Source: Herbidospora yilanensis
GTDB lineage: Bacteria > Actinomycetota > Actinomycetes > Streptosporangiales > Streptosporangiaceae
Length of the DNA: 64,000 nt
Direction of reading: 5' to 3'
Assembly: GCF_001570565.1 (NCBI RefSeq)
Contig: NZ_BBXE01000028.1
Span: forward strand, 62,001-126,000
Position numbers and translations under genes: made by a program. The notes under the pieces were generated by a model. That model worked only from the letters and a program-made list of their open reading frames with translations, searched no databases and had not been told where the DNA came from. Positions 1-13,763 of the stretch are shown in pieces. Position 1 is the stretch's first letter. Every line of letters starts with the position of its first letter.

Positions 1-343
1 GCACCGTGACGGCGGCGATGCGCGTCTGAGGGGCCGCCTCGACGGCCGCGCGGATCATCGCGGCGCCGCCGGAGGCGTGGACGGTCAGGAAGGCGGGCTT
101 GAGCCGGGCGACGGCCTTGGTGGCGCCGGCGACGGTGTTCGGGATGTCGTGGAGCTTCAGGTCGAGGAAGACCTGCACGCCGCTGGCGCCCCGCACGGAG
201 GCGATCACGTCGGGGCCGTAGCGGAGGTAGAGCTCCAGGCCGACCTTGACGGTCGAGACGTGGGGGGTCACCAGGCTCGCCCAGCGGGCCGCGGTCTCCA
301 GGTCGGGCGCGTCCAGGGCGACGGCGATGGGTGCGGGCGTCAC
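1..343 (-). CDS. pyrF: Orotidine 5'-phosphate decarboxylase, 3' end cut by the window
   Basis: Last enzyme of UMP synthesis, decarboxylating OMP to UMP in the cytosol. Only the first ~114 residues are present; the gene runs off the left edge. The N-terminal TIM-barrel strand (PIAVALDAPD), the KVGLELY strand and the catalytic D-x-K-x-x-D motif (DLKLHD, residues 61-66) are visible, followed by TVHASGG. The GTG start is set by the 4-bp GTGA overlap with the pyrD stop, so the two are translationally coupled. It is the last visible gene of the minus-strand pyr operon. The family call is secure; the C-terminal half cannot be judged. Confidence 0.95.
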   Translation of the reverse strand, partial: MTPAPIAVALDAPDLETAARWASLVTPHVSTVKVGLELYLRYGPDVIASVRGASGVQVFLDLKLHDIPNTVAGATKAVARLKPAFLTVHASGGAAMIRAAVEAAPQTRIAAVTV

Positions 344-1299
344 GGGGAAATCTCCTCACGGTCGGTGCGGTGGGACGGGCGGTGGGCCAGCCCCACCGCG
401 TCGGCGAGCCGGTCGAACCCGCGCTCCTGGAGGAGTTCCTCCAGCTCTCTGAGCACGCGGTGGCCGGCGTACGGGTCGTGGAACAGGACCGTACCCACCG
501 CGACCGCGCAGGCTCCGGCCAGGACCAGCTCAAGGGCGTCGCGGCCGCTCGTGACGCCGCCCATGCCGATGACGGGGGTGCCGGGCAGGGCGGCGTGCAC
601 CTGCCAGACGCACTTGACGGCCAGCGGCCGGATCGCGGGGCCCGACAACCCGCCGGTGCCGGCGGCCAGGGCGGGGCGCATGCGGTCGACGTCGATGGCC
701 ATGCCGACCGGATTGTTGATCATCGAGAGGGCCTCGGCGCCGCCGTCGACGCACGCCTTGGCGATGGCCACCACGTCGGCCACGTCGGGCGTGAGCTTGG
801 CGATCACGGGCAGGTCGTAGCGGGCGGCGGTCCGGACGGCCGAGACGACCTCGCCGGCGGCCGAGGGGTCGCGGGCGAAGACGCGGCCCCGGTCCTCGAC
901 GTTGGGGCACGACAGGTTGACCTCCAGCGCGGTCACGCCGGGGGCGTCGGTGAGCTTGCGGGCCAGCGCCGAGAACTCGGCGACGCTGCCGCCGCCGATC
1001 GACACGACGGTCCGGGCGCCGCGCTCGGCCAGCCAGGGCAGCTCGCGGTCCAGGAAGACGTCGACCCCCGGCCCCTGGAGCCCGACGGCGTTCAGAAGCC
1101 CTGAGGGCGTCTCGGCCATGCGGGGGGTGGGACGGCCCGCCCGGGGCGCCATCGTGATCGTACGGGTCGTCAGGGCCCCCAGGCGGGTCACGTCGGCGAA
1201 GGGGGCCAGCTCGCGGCCGGTCCCGGCGCAGCCGGAGGCGGTCAGGATCGGGTTGGGCAGCTCGACGTGCGCCAGGTAGGTGCGCATGTCAGCGGGCAC
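340..1299 (-). CDS. pyrD: Dihydroorotate dehydrogenase, class 1B catalytic subunit
   Basis: Oxidises dihydroorotate to orotate. The 319-residue FMN TIM barrel has the class 1 signature NLSCPN, whose Cys is the active-site base (class 2 enzymes carry Ser here). Other landmarks are IAKLTPDV, the NNPVGMAID region and the FMN phosphate-binding GMGGV and GTVLF segments. Class 1B is supported by pyrK immediately upstream, so the enzyme should be a PyrD2-PyrK2 NAD-linked complex. I chose the GTG at 1299 because GGGAGGCGACC sits at proper spacing; the ATG 12 nt later lacks a well-spaced site. It overlaps the pyrK end by 11 bp and the pyrF start by 4 bp. Confidence 0.95.
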   Translation of the reverse strand: MPADMRTYLAHVELPNPILTASGCAGTGRELAPFADVTRLGALTTRTITMAPRAGRPTPRMAETPSGLLNAVGLQGPGVDVFLDRELPWLAERGARTVVSIGGGSVAEFSALARKLTDAPGVTALEVNLSCPNVEDRGRVFARDPSAAGEVVSAVRTAARYDLPVIAKLTPDVADVVAIAKACVDGGAEALSMINNPVGMAIDVDRMRPALAAGTGGLSGPAIRPLAVKCVWQVHAALPGTPVIGMGGVTSGRDALELVLAGACAVAVGTVLFHDPYAGHRVLRELEELLQERGFDRLADAVGLAHRPSHRTDREEISP

Positions 1300-2149
1300 G
1301 GTCGCCTCCCGGCGCCCCGTGGGCGTCGAACGGGATCGTGCCGACGTCGTCGAACCGCACCCGCTCGCCCCGGAAGACCGGCCCGTCGACGCACGCCCTG
1401 GTCATGCGGGTGACGCCGTCGTCGCCGATCACGGGAACGGTACAGGTCATGCAGAGCCCGATCCCGCACGCCATCAGCTCCTCGACGCTCACCTGCACGG
1501 GGATGTCGAACTCGGCGCACACGGCGGTCACGCCGCCGAGCGTCGCCATCGGCCCGCAGGCGTAGACGACGTCGGCGTGCGTGTCGGCGATCACCCCGGG
1601 CAGCACGTCGACCACCGACCCGCGTACGCCGAGGGAGCCGTCGCGGGTCGTGAGGGTGGCCGTCTCGGCCATGCGGCGGGCGCGCAGAGCCCCGAAGACG
1701 CGGTCGGAGGAGGCCGCCCCGAGCACGAAGTCGACCCGGCAGTTGCGCTGCTGCAGCGCGTCGGCCAGGGCGAACAGCGCGGCGGCGCCGTACTCCGAGC
1801 CGACCAGCAGGCAGGTGGCGGGGTCGCGCGGCAGCGGGAAGGGCCGCCCCAGCGGGCCGATGAGATCCAGCGGATCACGGGCCCGCCGGTCGGCCAGCCA
1901 GGCGGTGCCCGCGCCGCGCACGGTGAAGACCAGCTCGACGGTGCCGCCGTAGTCGGGCTTCACGTCGTGGACGGCGAAGGCCCGGCGGGTGAGGGTGGAG
2001 GTGCGCGGCCCGCCCACGGCGACGGTGACGAAGTGGCCGGGCCGGAACCGGTCGGCGATGCCCGGCGCCACGACGGTCAGCGCGTGGTAGGCGTCGACCC
2101 GGCGCATGGTCAGCACCGTCCCCGTCACCTGCACCGGGCTCCCGGCCAC
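1289..2149 (-). CDS. pyrK: Dihydroorotate dehydrogenase electron-transfer subunit
   Basis: FAD and [2Fe-2S] subunit that passes electrons from PyrD to NAD+. The order is a ferredoxin-reductase-like FAD barrel (RAFAVHD), an NAD-binding domain (LLVGSEYGAAALFALADAL, YACGPM) and a C-terminal iron-sulfur site with four cysteines in CGIGLCMTC and RACVDGPVF. Length 286 residues, normal for PyrK. The GTG start at 2149 lies 14 bp after the carB stop and is preceded by GGGAG; an upstream in-frame extension into carB has no family-like sequence and was not used. It sits between carB and pyrD in the operon. Confidence 0.94.
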   Translation of the reverse strand: MAGSPVQVTGTVLTMRRVDAYHALTVVAPGIADRFRPGHFVTVAVGGPRTSTLTRRAFAVHDVKPDYGGTVELVFTVRGAGTAWLADRRARDPLDLIGPLGRPFPLPRDPATCLLVGSEYGAAALFALADALQQRNCRVDFVLGAASSDRVFGALRARRMAETATLTTRDGSLGVRGSVVDVLPGVIADTHADVVYACGPMATLGGVTAVCAEFDIPVQVSVEELMACGIGLCMTCTVPVIGDDGVTRMTRACVDGPVFRGERVRFDDVGTIPFDAHGAPGGDRAR

Positions 2150-2163
2150 GTCGTACTCCCTTG

Positions 2164-5434
<3,271 letters not shown>

Positions 5435-5442
<8 letters not shown>

Positions 5443-6538
5443 CCATGACCTCACAGAACTCGTCGAACAGGTAGGCCGCGTCGTGGGGTCCGGCGGCCGC
5501 CTCGGGGTGGTATTGCACGCTGAACACCGGCCGGTCGAGCAGGCGCAGGCCCTCGACGCAGTCGTCGTTCAGGTTGACGTGGCTCACTTCGGCCCGCCCG
5601 TAGGGGGTGTCGAAGGGACCGTCGAGGGGGGCGTCGACGGCGAAGCCGTGGTTGTGGGCGCTGATCTCGACCTTGCCGGTCCGCCGGTCCTGGACGGGCT
5701 GGTTGACGCCGCGGTGGCCGTAGCGGAGCTTGTAGGTCCCGAGGCCCAGCGCGCGGCCGAGGATCTGGTTGCCGAAGCAGATGCCGAAGAACGGCTTCCC
5801 GGCGTCCAGAACCTTTCGCAGGGTCTCCACCGCGTGGTCGGCGGCGGCGGGGTCGCCGGGGCCGTTGGAGAAGAACACCCCGTCGGGGTCGAGCGCGAGG
5901 ATCTCCTCGGCGGTCGCCGTGGCGGGCAGCACGTGCACCTCGCAGCCGCGCTCGGCCATGCGGTGGGGCGTCATGCCCTTGATGCCGAGGTCGACGGCGG
6001 CGACGGTGAACCGCTTCCCACCGATCGCCGGGACCACGTAGGCCTCGGTGGTGGCGACCTCGGCCGCGAGGTCGGCCCCGGTCATCTCGGGGCTGCGCCG
6101 GACCCTCTCGACCAGTTCCGGTACGGGGGGCAGCGCGTCGCCCGAGAAGATGCCGGCCCGCATCGCGCCCCGCTCGCGCAGGTGGCGGGTGAGGGCGCGG
6201 GTGCCGCGCATGGCGATCCCGACCACGTTCTGCTCGCGCAGGTAGTCGTCGAGCGACCGGTTGGCGCGCCAGTTGGAGTGGACGCGGGCGGGTTCGCGGA
6301 CGACGTACCCGGCGACCCAGACGCGGCCCGACTCGGGGTCTTCGTCGTTGACGCCGGTGTTGCCGATGTGCGGCGCGGTCATCGCGACGATCTGGCGGTG
6401 GTAGGAGGGGTCGGTGAGGGTCTCCTGGTAGCCGGTCATGCCGGTGTTGAAGACCATCTCCCCGAACGTCTCCCCGACGGCGCCGTAGGGCACCCCCTCG
6501 AAGACGCGGCCGTCCTCCAGAACCAAGAGCGCGGTCAT
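5435..6538 (-). CDS. carA: Carbamoyl-phosphate synthase small (glutaminase) subunit
   Basis: Class I glutamine amidotransferase that supplies ammonia to CarB. 367 residues: the N-terminal CarA domain ([23 protein letters not shown]) and the GATase domain with nucleophile Cys near residue 253 in FFGICFGNQ and the His of [12 protein letters not shown]. The start ATG overlaps the pyrC stop (ATGA). In Streptomyces I recall an extra small membrane-associated gene between pyrC and carA; none is present here. Confidence 0.96.
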
Positions 6539-7820
6539 ACCAACTTCCCATCCAGAACAGTGGGGCGGCCCCGCAGGAGGGTCGCGACGACGCGGCCCGG
6601 CAGGGTGAGGCCCTCGTAGGGCGTGTTGCGGCTGCGGGACACCATCGCCGTCGGGTCGACCGGGGTGCGGACCGCCGGGTCGTACAGGGTGATGTTCGCG
6701 GGCGAGCCCACTTCGAGCGGCAGGCCCTGGCCCGAGAGGCGGCCGATGCGCGCCGGTCGGGCCGACATGCGGTCGGCGACGCCGGCCCAGTCGAGCAGGC
6801 CCGTCTCGACCATGGCCTCCTGGACGACGCTGAGCGCCGTCTCCAGGCCGATCATGCCCATGGCCGCCGCGGCCCACTCGGTCTCCTTGTCCTCCACCGG
6901 GTGGGGCGCGTGGTCGGTGGCGACGCAGTCGATCGTGCCGTCGGCGAGGGCCTCGCGCAGGGCGGTGACGTCGTCGTGGGTGCGCAGCGGCGGGTTGACC
7001 TTGTAGATCGGGTTGTACGGCCCCACCGGCGACGCCTCGGCGCAGGAGTCGGTGAGCAGCAGGTGATGAGGGGTGACCTCGGCGGTCACGTTCCAGCCCT
7101 TGGACTTGGCCCACCGGATGATCTCGACGGAACCGGCGGTCGACACGTGGCAGACGTGCAGCCGCGACCCGACGTGGGCGGCCAGCAGGCAGTCACGCGC
7201 GATGATCGCCTCCTCGGCTACCGCCGGCCATCCGGTGAGCCCGAGCCGCCCCGAGACCTCCCCCTCGTTGAGCTGGGCGCCCTCGGTCAGGCGCGGCTCC
7301 TGGGCGTGCTGGGCCACCACTCCGTCGAAGGCCTTCACGTATTCGAGCGCCCGCCGCATCAGCACGGCGTCGCTGACGCACTTGCCGTCGTCGGAGAACA
7401 CCCGCACGCGGGCCTGGGAGTCGGCCATCGCGCCGAGCTCGGCCAGGTGCTTGCCCTCCAGGCCGCTGGTCACCGCCCCGACGGGGTGGACGTCGCAGTG
7501 GCCGGCCTCCTGGCCGCGCCGCCAGACCTGCTCGACCACGCCGGCCGTGTCGGCCACCGGGGAGGTGTTGGCCATCGCGTGGACGGCCGTGAACCCGCCC
7601 ATGGCGGCGGCGCGGGTGCCGGTCTCGACGGTCTCGGCGTCTTCGCGGCCGGGCTCGCGCAGGTGGGTGTGGAGGTCGACGAGGCCCGGCAGGGCGATGA
7701 GCCCGTCGGCCTCGATGACGGTGTCGCCGCCGAGCCCGGCGCCGATCTCGGAGATCAGCCCGTTCGCGATGAGGATGTCGCGCGGCTCGCCGCCCAGGAT
7801 GCGGGCGTTCCTGATCACGA

Positions 7821-7824
<4 letters not shown>
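6535..7824 (-). CDS. pyrC: Dihydroorotase, class I
   Basis: Zn-dependent amidohydrolase that closes carbamoyl aspartate to dihydroorotate. 429 residues. The metal motif H-x-H is at residues 52-54 in [12 protein letters not shown]; later landmarks are the catalytic ATDHAPH loop and the [10 protein letters not shown] strand. The GTG at 7824 overlaps the pyrB stop by 4 bp (GTGA). An upstream in-frame extension runs antisense-like through pyrB and was rejected. The type I barrel is the actinobacterial/Bacillus form and differs from E. coli PyrC. Confidence 0.96.
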
Positions 7825-9331
<1,507 letters not shown>

Positions 9332-9355
9332 TTAAAAGGGTGTCTGGCCACCGAA

Positions 9356-9364
9356 ACCCTACCA
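9356..9364 (-). promoter_or_regulatory. Candidate pyr operon promoter, extended -10
   Basis: On the minus strand TGGTAGGGT gives a TGN-TANNNT extended -10. A CTGGCA about 16 nt upstream is a weak -35 candidate. A start about 7 nt downstream would make a leader of about 45 nt that holds just the PyrR hairpin and the ribosome site. Confidence 0.45.
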
Positions 9365-9494
9365 GGCCCCCTACCGCTGCCAGCGGGGACGGGTCCCATG
9401 GCAGGTAGGAGGGCGCCCGGTGTGGAGCGCCCGAAATCCGAAGGATGCTCGGTTCTCGCCGAGAGCACGGTTTCGCCATCTTTTCCCAATCGAC

Positions 9495-9585
9495 TTGACC
9501 TTTGACTGTGACGGCTTTACCGTCACTGTCCGTAACCACAACTCTCGACCTTCCTGGGTAAAACCCGACGCAACGGTCACCGTTG
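9495..9585 (+). promoter_or_regulatory. bldD promoter region with two palindromes
   Basis: TTGACC (9495-9500), a 17-bp spacer and TACCGT (9518-9523) form a plausible promoter toward bldD. The inverted repeat GTGACGG-N5-CCGTCAC (9508-9526) covers the -10 element, and a second palindrome CAACGGTCACCGTTG (9571-9585) follows. Both share a CGGT/ACCG core. BldD is known to repress its own gene in Streptomyces, so these are candidate operators, although neither is an exact match to the published BldD box as I remember it. The rest of 9305-9682 holds the pyr leader and promoter, and nothing else I can identify. Confidence 0.5.
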
Positions 9586-9682
9586 GTACCTGCCCCCAGG
9601 TGCCGCACCCGGTGAACCGGGCATACGGGACGTGGGCACACAATCAAGTAAGAACAGACATAGAAAGCCGGGGGCCCAAACG

Positions 9683-10177
9683 ATGCCGTCTGACTACGCC
9701 AAGTCGCTTGGCGCGCGGCTGCGCGCGATCCGAACACAGCAGGGCTTGTCGCTGCACGGGGTGGAGGAGAAGTCCCGCGGCCGCTGGAAGGCCGTCGTGG
9801 TGGGCTCCTACGAGCGTGGCGACCGCGCGGTGACCGTGCAGAAGCTCGCCGAGCTGGCCGATTTCTACGGGGTGCCGGTGTCCGAGCTGCTTCCCGGGGG
9901 CACCGCGCCCTCCCCGCTGCTGCCCACGCCGAAGCTCGTGATCGACCTTGAGCGCCTTGGCCAGTTGCCGAAGGACAAGGCCGGCCCGCTTGCCCGCTAC
10001 GCGCAGACCATCCAGTCGCAGCGTGGTGACTACAACGGCAAGGTGCTGAGCATCCGCCAGGAGGACCTGCGCTCCCTGGCCGTCATATACGACCGGTCCC
10101 CGGCCGAGCTGACGGAGGAGTTCATCGCCTGGGGCGTCCTCGACGCCGAGGCCCGCCGCGCCGTCGAGTCGTTCTGA
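9683..10177 (+). CDS. bldD: BldD, c-di-GMP-responsive developmental regulator
   Basis: Master repressor of sporulation genes, active as a dimer bridged by tetrameric c-di-GMP. 164 residues: an N-terminal XRE helix-turn-helix (about 8-70; GLSLHGVEEKSRGRWKAVVVGSYERGDRAV is almost the Streptomyces sequence) and a C-terminal domain. The c-di-GMP signature R114-G-D116 and R125-Q-E-D128 has the same residue numbers as in S. coelicolor BldD. The start at 9683 gives MPSDYAK, matching the family MSSEYAK; a GTG 51 nt earlier is less likely. Its position next to pyrR is the conserved actinomycete arrangement. Developmental capacity is inferred from this gene. Confidence 0.96.
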   Translation: MPSDYAKSLGARLRAIRTQQGLSLHGVEEKSRGRWKAVVVGSYERGDRAVTVQKLAELADFYGVPVSELLPGGTAPSPLLPTPKLVIDLERLGQLPKDKAGPLARYAQTIQSQRGDYNGKVLSIRQEDLRSLAVIYDRSPAELTEEFIAWGVLDAEARRAVESF

Positions 10178-10180
10178 CCC

Positions 10181-10215
10181 CGCGATCACCCCTTCCGCGA
10201 GCCGGGGTGATCGCG
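10181..10215 (+). terminator. bldD terminator
   Basis: Perfect 12-bp inverted repeat CGCGATCACCCC (10181-10192) / GGGGTGATCGCG (10204-10215) with an 11-nt loop, 3 nt after the bldD stop. It lacks a U-tract, as is common in actinobacteria. Confidence 0.75.
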
Positions 10216-10280
10216 CTGGCCATTTCGGACAAACAACGCTAAAACTTCCTTCACGGTTTCCCCAGGTGGAGGAAGATCAC

Positions 10281-10493
10281 ATGAGGCTGTCCCGGGCCGA
10301 GCGGCGCGTTCTCGACGAGATCGCGCGGCAGTTCCGCCAGAGCGACCCCCAGCTCGCCCAGGACCTCGCCGGGCCCCCCGAGGAGCGGCAGGTCCCCATC
10401 CTCCCCGCCTTCATGACCGGCCGTCCCGCCATGGCCGTGGCCGGAATCGTGCTGATTACCGCGTTTCTGATGCCCTTTATGGCTATCAACTAG
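10281..10493 (+). CDS. DUF3040-like small membrane protein
   Basis: 70 residues. The N-terminal helix MRLSRAERRVLDEIARQFRQSDPQLAQDL fits the DUF3040 pattern of actinobacterial small membrane proteins (an S-x-x-E-x-x-x-L-x-E-I motif followed by x-x-D-P). It is followed by a short linker and one hydrophobic segment (about 50-67, MAVAGIVLITAFLMPFM). The ATG at 10281 has GGAGGA 8 nt upstream; an in-frame GTG at 10266 falls on that site and was not used. Function unknown. It lies between bldD's terminator and arcA on the same strand. Confidence 0.75.
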   Translation: MRLSRAERRVLDEIARQFRQSDPQLAQDLAGPPEERQVPILPAFMTGRPAMAVAGIVLITAFLMPFMAIN

Positions 10494-10530
10494 CGTTTGA
10501 CCACATTCGGTGACGGGCAGGTCGCCGAGC

Positions 10531-11754
10531 ATGACGTTCACCGTCGCCTCCGAGGTCGGGCGCCTCCACCACGTGCTGCTGCACGCCCCCGACCTGGCGC
10601 TGAAACGGCTCACCCCCACCAACATGGCCGATCTGCTCTTCGACGACGTGTTGTGGGTCGCACGGGCCGTCGAGGAGCACGAGGAGTTCCAGCGCGTCCT
10701 GCGCGAGCGGGGCGTGCGGGTCACCCTGCTGCACGACCTGCTGCGCGAGACCGCCGAGATCCCCGAGGCCCGCAAGCACATCCTCGACGGCAGCGTGGAG
10801 GAGCGGTTCTTCGGCCCGATGGCGGCCGACGCGATCCGCAACACCCTCGACTCCCTGTCGGCCGCCGGCCTCGCCTCCCACCTGACCGGCGGGCTGACCA
10901 AACGGGAGACCCTCGACCTCGGCTGCGACCCCAAGTCGCTGTTCTTCCACTCCCTCGACCCCGACGACTTCGTGCTGCCGCCGCTGCCCAACCACCTCTA
11001 CACGCGCGACACCTCGTGCTGGGTCTACGACGGCGTCTCGGTCAACACGATGCGCAAACGGGCCCGCCGCCGCGAGACGGTCAACATGGAGGCCGTCTAC
11101 CGCTTCCACCCGATGTTCGCCGGCGAGCGGTTCGGGGTCTGGTATCCCGGCACGTCCATGGCGCCCGCCACCATCGAGGGCGGCGACGTGCTGGTGCTCG
11201 GACGGGGGGCCGTGCTGGTCGGGATGAGCGAGCGCACCCAGCCGCAGGCGATCGAGATGCTGGCCAAGAACCTGTTCGCGGCCGGTTCGGCCTCGGTGAT
11301 CGTGGCCCTGCGGCTGCCGCAGGCCCGCGCGTTCATGCACCTCGACACGGTGATGACCAACGTGGACGTCGGGGTGTTCACCAAGTACGCGGGGCTGGGC
11401 ATGTTGCCGTCGTACACGATCGAACCCGGCGACACCGAGAAGGAGCTGAAGGTCACCGACCACCCGCCCGAGGACATGCACCGCGCCATCGCCCGCGCCG
11501 TCGGCCTCGACGACATCCGGGTGCTGACCCCGACCCAGGACGTGCACGCCGCCGAACGCGAGCAGTGGGACGACGGCTGCAACGTGCTGGCCGTCGAACC
11601 CGGCGTGGTCATCGGCTACGAGCGCAACACCACCACCAACAACTTCCTGCGCGCCAGCGGGATCGAGGTCGTCACGATCAGGGGCAGCGAACTGGGCCGG
11701 GGGCGGGGCGGCCCGCGCTGCATGAGCTGCCCGCTGCTGCGCGACGGGATCTGA
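10531..11754 (+). CDS. arcA: Arginine deiminase
   Basis: Hydrolyses arginine to citrulline and ammonia. 407 residues, the usual length. Family motifs: [19 protein letters not shown] (substrate loop), [21 protein letters not shown], the catalytic His in [12 protein letters not shown], and nucleophile Cys397 in the terminal [12 protein letters not shown]. An in-frame GTG exists 21 nt upstream, but the ATG at 10531 gives the typical N-terminus ([19 protein letters not shown]). No arcB, arcC or antiporter gene follows; instead a universal stress protein gene starts 6 bp later, suggesting a stress-related rather than full energy-yielding pathway (inference). Confidence 0.93.
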   Translation: MTFTVASEVGRLHHVLLHAPDLALKRLTPTNMADLLFDDVLWVARAVEEHEEFQRVLRERGVRVTLLHDLLRETAEIPEARKHILDGSVEERFFGPMAADAIRNTLDSLSAAGLASHLTGGLTKRETLDLGCDPKSLFFHSLDPDDFVLPPLPNHLYTRDTSCWVYDGVSVNTMRKRARRRETVNMEAVYRFHPMFAGERFGVWYPGTSMAPATIEGGDVLVLGRGAVLVGMSERTQPQAIEMLAKNLFAAGSASVIVALRLPQARAFMHLDTVMTNVDVGVFTKYAGLGMLPSYTIEPGDTEKELKVTDHPPEDMHRAIARAVGLDDIRVLTPTQDVHAAEREQWDDGCNVLAVEPGVVIGYERNTTTNNFLRASGIEVVTIRGSELGRGRGGPRCMSCPLLRDGI

Positions 11755-11760
11755 GCCGGC

Positions 11761-12645
11761 GTGAACATCGTCACCGGGTTCGCCCCCGACGACCGGGGCC
11801 ACGACGCCCTGGCGCTGTCGGGTGTCATCGCGCGGGCGCTGGACGCGCACGTGACCGTCGCGAACGTGCGCCCGGCGGCGTGGGAGACGCCCGGCCCCGG
11901 AGGGGCCGACGCCGAGTGGAAGGCCTACCTGCGGGAGCGGTGGTCGGCGGCCCTGAGCGCGGCGGAGAAGGCCGCGGAGGAGGCCGGCTTCGACGACGCG
12001 GAGGCGGCCACCACCGCCCACCGCAGCGCGGGCCTGGGCCTGATCCGGCTGGCCGCCCAGGGGAACGGCGACCTGATCGTCATCGGCTCGGCCCCCCACG
12101 GCCCCGCCGGCCGCATCGCCGTCGGCGGCACCGCCGACCAGCTCCTGCACAGCAGCCGCACCCCCGTGGGCATCGCCCCGAAGGGCTACGCGACCGACCC
12201 GCCGGCCACCCTGACCCGGATCACCTTCGCCTACCATAAGTCCCCCGCCTGCGAAGACGCGCTCCTGCTGGCGATCCGGGCGGCCGGGCGACTCCAGATC
12301 CCGCTCCGCCTGCTCACGGTCCTGCTGAAGGAACGCGGCACCCCCCGCGTGCCGGAGGACGTCCTGGAGCAGGTCCACGCCCGCTGTGAACACGACCTCC
12401 GGGCGGCCGTCCGCAGCCCCCGCCGGACCGCCGCCCTCCCCCGGGGCGTCACCACCGAGGTGGTGGCCGGCCCCGACGCGGCAAAGGCGCTGGCGGAGAC
12501 CGGCTGGGTGCCCGGCGAACTGCTGGTCTGCGGTTCGAGCTCGGCGGGCCCGCTGCGCCGCGTGTTCCTCGGCGACATGTCGCTGAAGATCCTCCGGGCG
12601 GCCCCCTGCCCCGTGGTCGTGCTCCCCCGCTCGGCCACCCACTAG
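11761..12645 (+). CDS. Tandem-domain universal stress protein
   Basis: 294 residues, two Usp domains (about 1-140 and 153-291). The first ends in DLIVIGSAPHGPAGRIAVGGTADQLLHSSRTPVGIAP and the second in LLVCGSSSAGPLRRVFLGDMSLKILRAAPCPVVVLP; both echo the Usp ATP-site pattern G-x2-G-x9-G-S/T. GTG start 6 bp after the arcA stop, so the two genes are probably cotranscribed. Its last 4 bp overlap the convergent glyoxalase-like gene. The biochemical role is not predictable from sequence. Confidence 0.88.
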   Translation: MNIVTGFAPDDRGHDALALSGVIARALDAHVTVANVRPAAWETPGPGGADAEWKAYLRERWSAALSAAEKAAEEAGFDDAEAATTAHRSAGLGLIRLAAQGNGDLIVIGSAPHGPAGRIAVGGTADQLLHSSRTPVGIAPKGYATDPPATLTRITFAYHKSPACEDALLLAIRAAGRLQIPLRLLTVLLKERGTPRVPEDVLEQVHARCEHDLRAAVRSPRRTAALPRGVTTEVVAGPDAAKALAETGWVPGELLVCGSSSAGPLRRVFLGDMSLKILRAAPCPVVVLPRSATH

Positions 12646-13028
12646 CCGAGCAGGTCCCAGCGGTTGCCCGCGACGTCGAGGAAGACCGCCACCCGGCCGT
12701 ACGGCTCGGTGCGCGGCACGGTGACGAACTCGACACCCGCGTCGGTCATCTTCCGGTACGCGCCGTCGAAGTCGCCGACCCGCAGGAAGAACCCGACCCG
12801 TCCGGCGACCTGGTCACCGACGACGGCCCGCTGGCGCTCGCCGTCGGCCCGCGCCAGCAGGATGCCGGTGTGCCCGCCGGGCGGGCGCACCACGACCCAG
12901 CGCTTCGGGCGCCCGTCGTTGGTGAACGACGGCGAATCCTCGGCCAGGTCGAAGCCCAGGACTCCGACGAAGAACGCGATGGCGGCGTCGTAGTCGTCGA
13001 CGACGATCGTGACCAGGTCGATGCGCAC
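12642..13028 (-). CDS. VOC/glyoxalase-fold protein
   Basis: 128 residues with the paired beta-alpha-beta-beta-beta units of the vicinal oxygen chelate superfamily (IDLVTIVVDDYDAAIAFFVGVLGFDL opening, GRVAVFLDVAGNRWDLLG closing). The C-terminal metal-ligand position usually held by Glu is followed by the typical D-x-x-G-N-x-W motif. The substrate is unknown; such proteins include dioxygenases, glyoxalases and antibiotic-resistance binders. GTG start. 43 bp downstream of the FMN reductase on the same strand, possibly cotranscribed. Confidence 0.85.
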   Translation of the reverse strand: MRIDLVTIVVDDYDAAIAFFVGVLGFDLAEDSPSFTNDGRPKRWVVVRPPGGHTGILLARADGERQRAVVGDQVAGRVGFFLRVGDFDGAYRKMTDAGVEFVTVPRTEPYGRVAVFLDVAGNRWDLLG

Positions 13029-13071
13029 GAGCGGCGATCGTACCGGCGCCCCGGCCTCGCGGGGGTCCGGT

Positions 13072-13635
13072 TCAGGAGGCCTGGCGCAGGGGCGCCAGCG
13101 CGCGGCTCCAGGCGACGACCTCGTCGAGCATGGTGGTGAGCGTCGCGACCTGGTAGGCGCTGGCGTTCAGCTTGGTGAACTCGACGAAGTCGGTGAACAA
13201 CGACAGCGCCACGTTGGTGCGCACGTCGGCGAGCTTGAGCTCCCCGCCGATCAGCCGCAGGTGCTCGGCCGCCCGCGCCCCGCCCACGCCCCCGTAGGAG
13301 ACGACGCCGAACGCCTTGTTGTTCCACTCGGCGAACAGGTAGTCGATGGCGTTCTTCAGCACACCCGAGGTCGAGTGGTTGTATTCGGGCGTCACCATGA
13401 CGAAGCCGTCGTAGGAGGCGATCTTCGCGGCCCACGCCTTGGTGTGGTCGTTCTTGTACTGGCCCATGAGCGGGGAGACGGGCTCGTCGAAGTGCGGGAG
13501 CGGGTAGTCGAGCAGGTCGATGATCTCGAAGGTGGCGTCGGTGCGCTGCGATGCGTGGTCGTACACCCATCGGGCGACCTGCTCGCCGTTGCGTCCGGGC
13601 CGGGTGCTGCCGAGGATGATGCCGATGCGCGTCAT
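13072..13635 (-). CDS. NAD(P)H-dependent FMN reductase
   Basis: 187-residue flavodoxin-fold enzyme of the NADPH-dependent FMN reductase / quinone reductase family. It has the FMN phosphate loop GSTRPGRNGEQVARW near the N-terminus and the T-P-E-Y-N-H-S motif (VMVTPEYNHSTSGVLKNAIDYL), then GVVSYGGVGG. Probably reduces quinones or other electrophiles. Its promoter contains a palindrome shared with the neighbouring HxlR regulator gene, so it is probably that regulator's target. Confidence 0.9.
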   Translation of the reverse strand: MTRIGIILGSTRPGRNGEQVARWVYDHASQRTDATFEIIDLLDYPLPHFDEPVSPLMGQYKNDHTKAWAAKIASYDGFVMVTPEYNHSTSGVLKNAIDYLFAEWNNKAFGVVSYGGVGGARAAEHLRLIGGELKLADVRTNVALSLFTDFVEFTKLNASAYQVATLTTMLDEVVAWSRALAPLRQAS

Positions 13636-13700
13636 GGGGAGAGATCCTCTCGCCGAAGGCGGCGATCAAGCTCGCCACCTGCTCAGTAACTTATGAGTAC

Positions 13701-13730
13701 TGAGTACACGCCGGTAACCGGTTACTTCAA
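13701..13730 (-). promoter_or_regulatory. FMN reductase promoter with HxlR-type operator
   Basis: On the minus strand a TTGAAG (13730-13725) and TACTCA (13706-13701) with an 18-bp spacer form a possible promoter. The spacer carries the perfect 12-bp palindrome GTAACCGGTTAC (13714-13725). The same GGTAACCG/CGGTTACC words occur in front of the HxlR gene (14198-14236). Confidence 0.55.
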
Positions 13731-13763
13731 CTAAACCCGGTCACACCAAGTGGACCGCCCTCG

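Noticed and set aside
9508-9585. Calling the two palindromes BldD boxes
   Set aside because: Half-site spacing differs from the BldD consensus as I recall it, so they are listed only as candidate operators.
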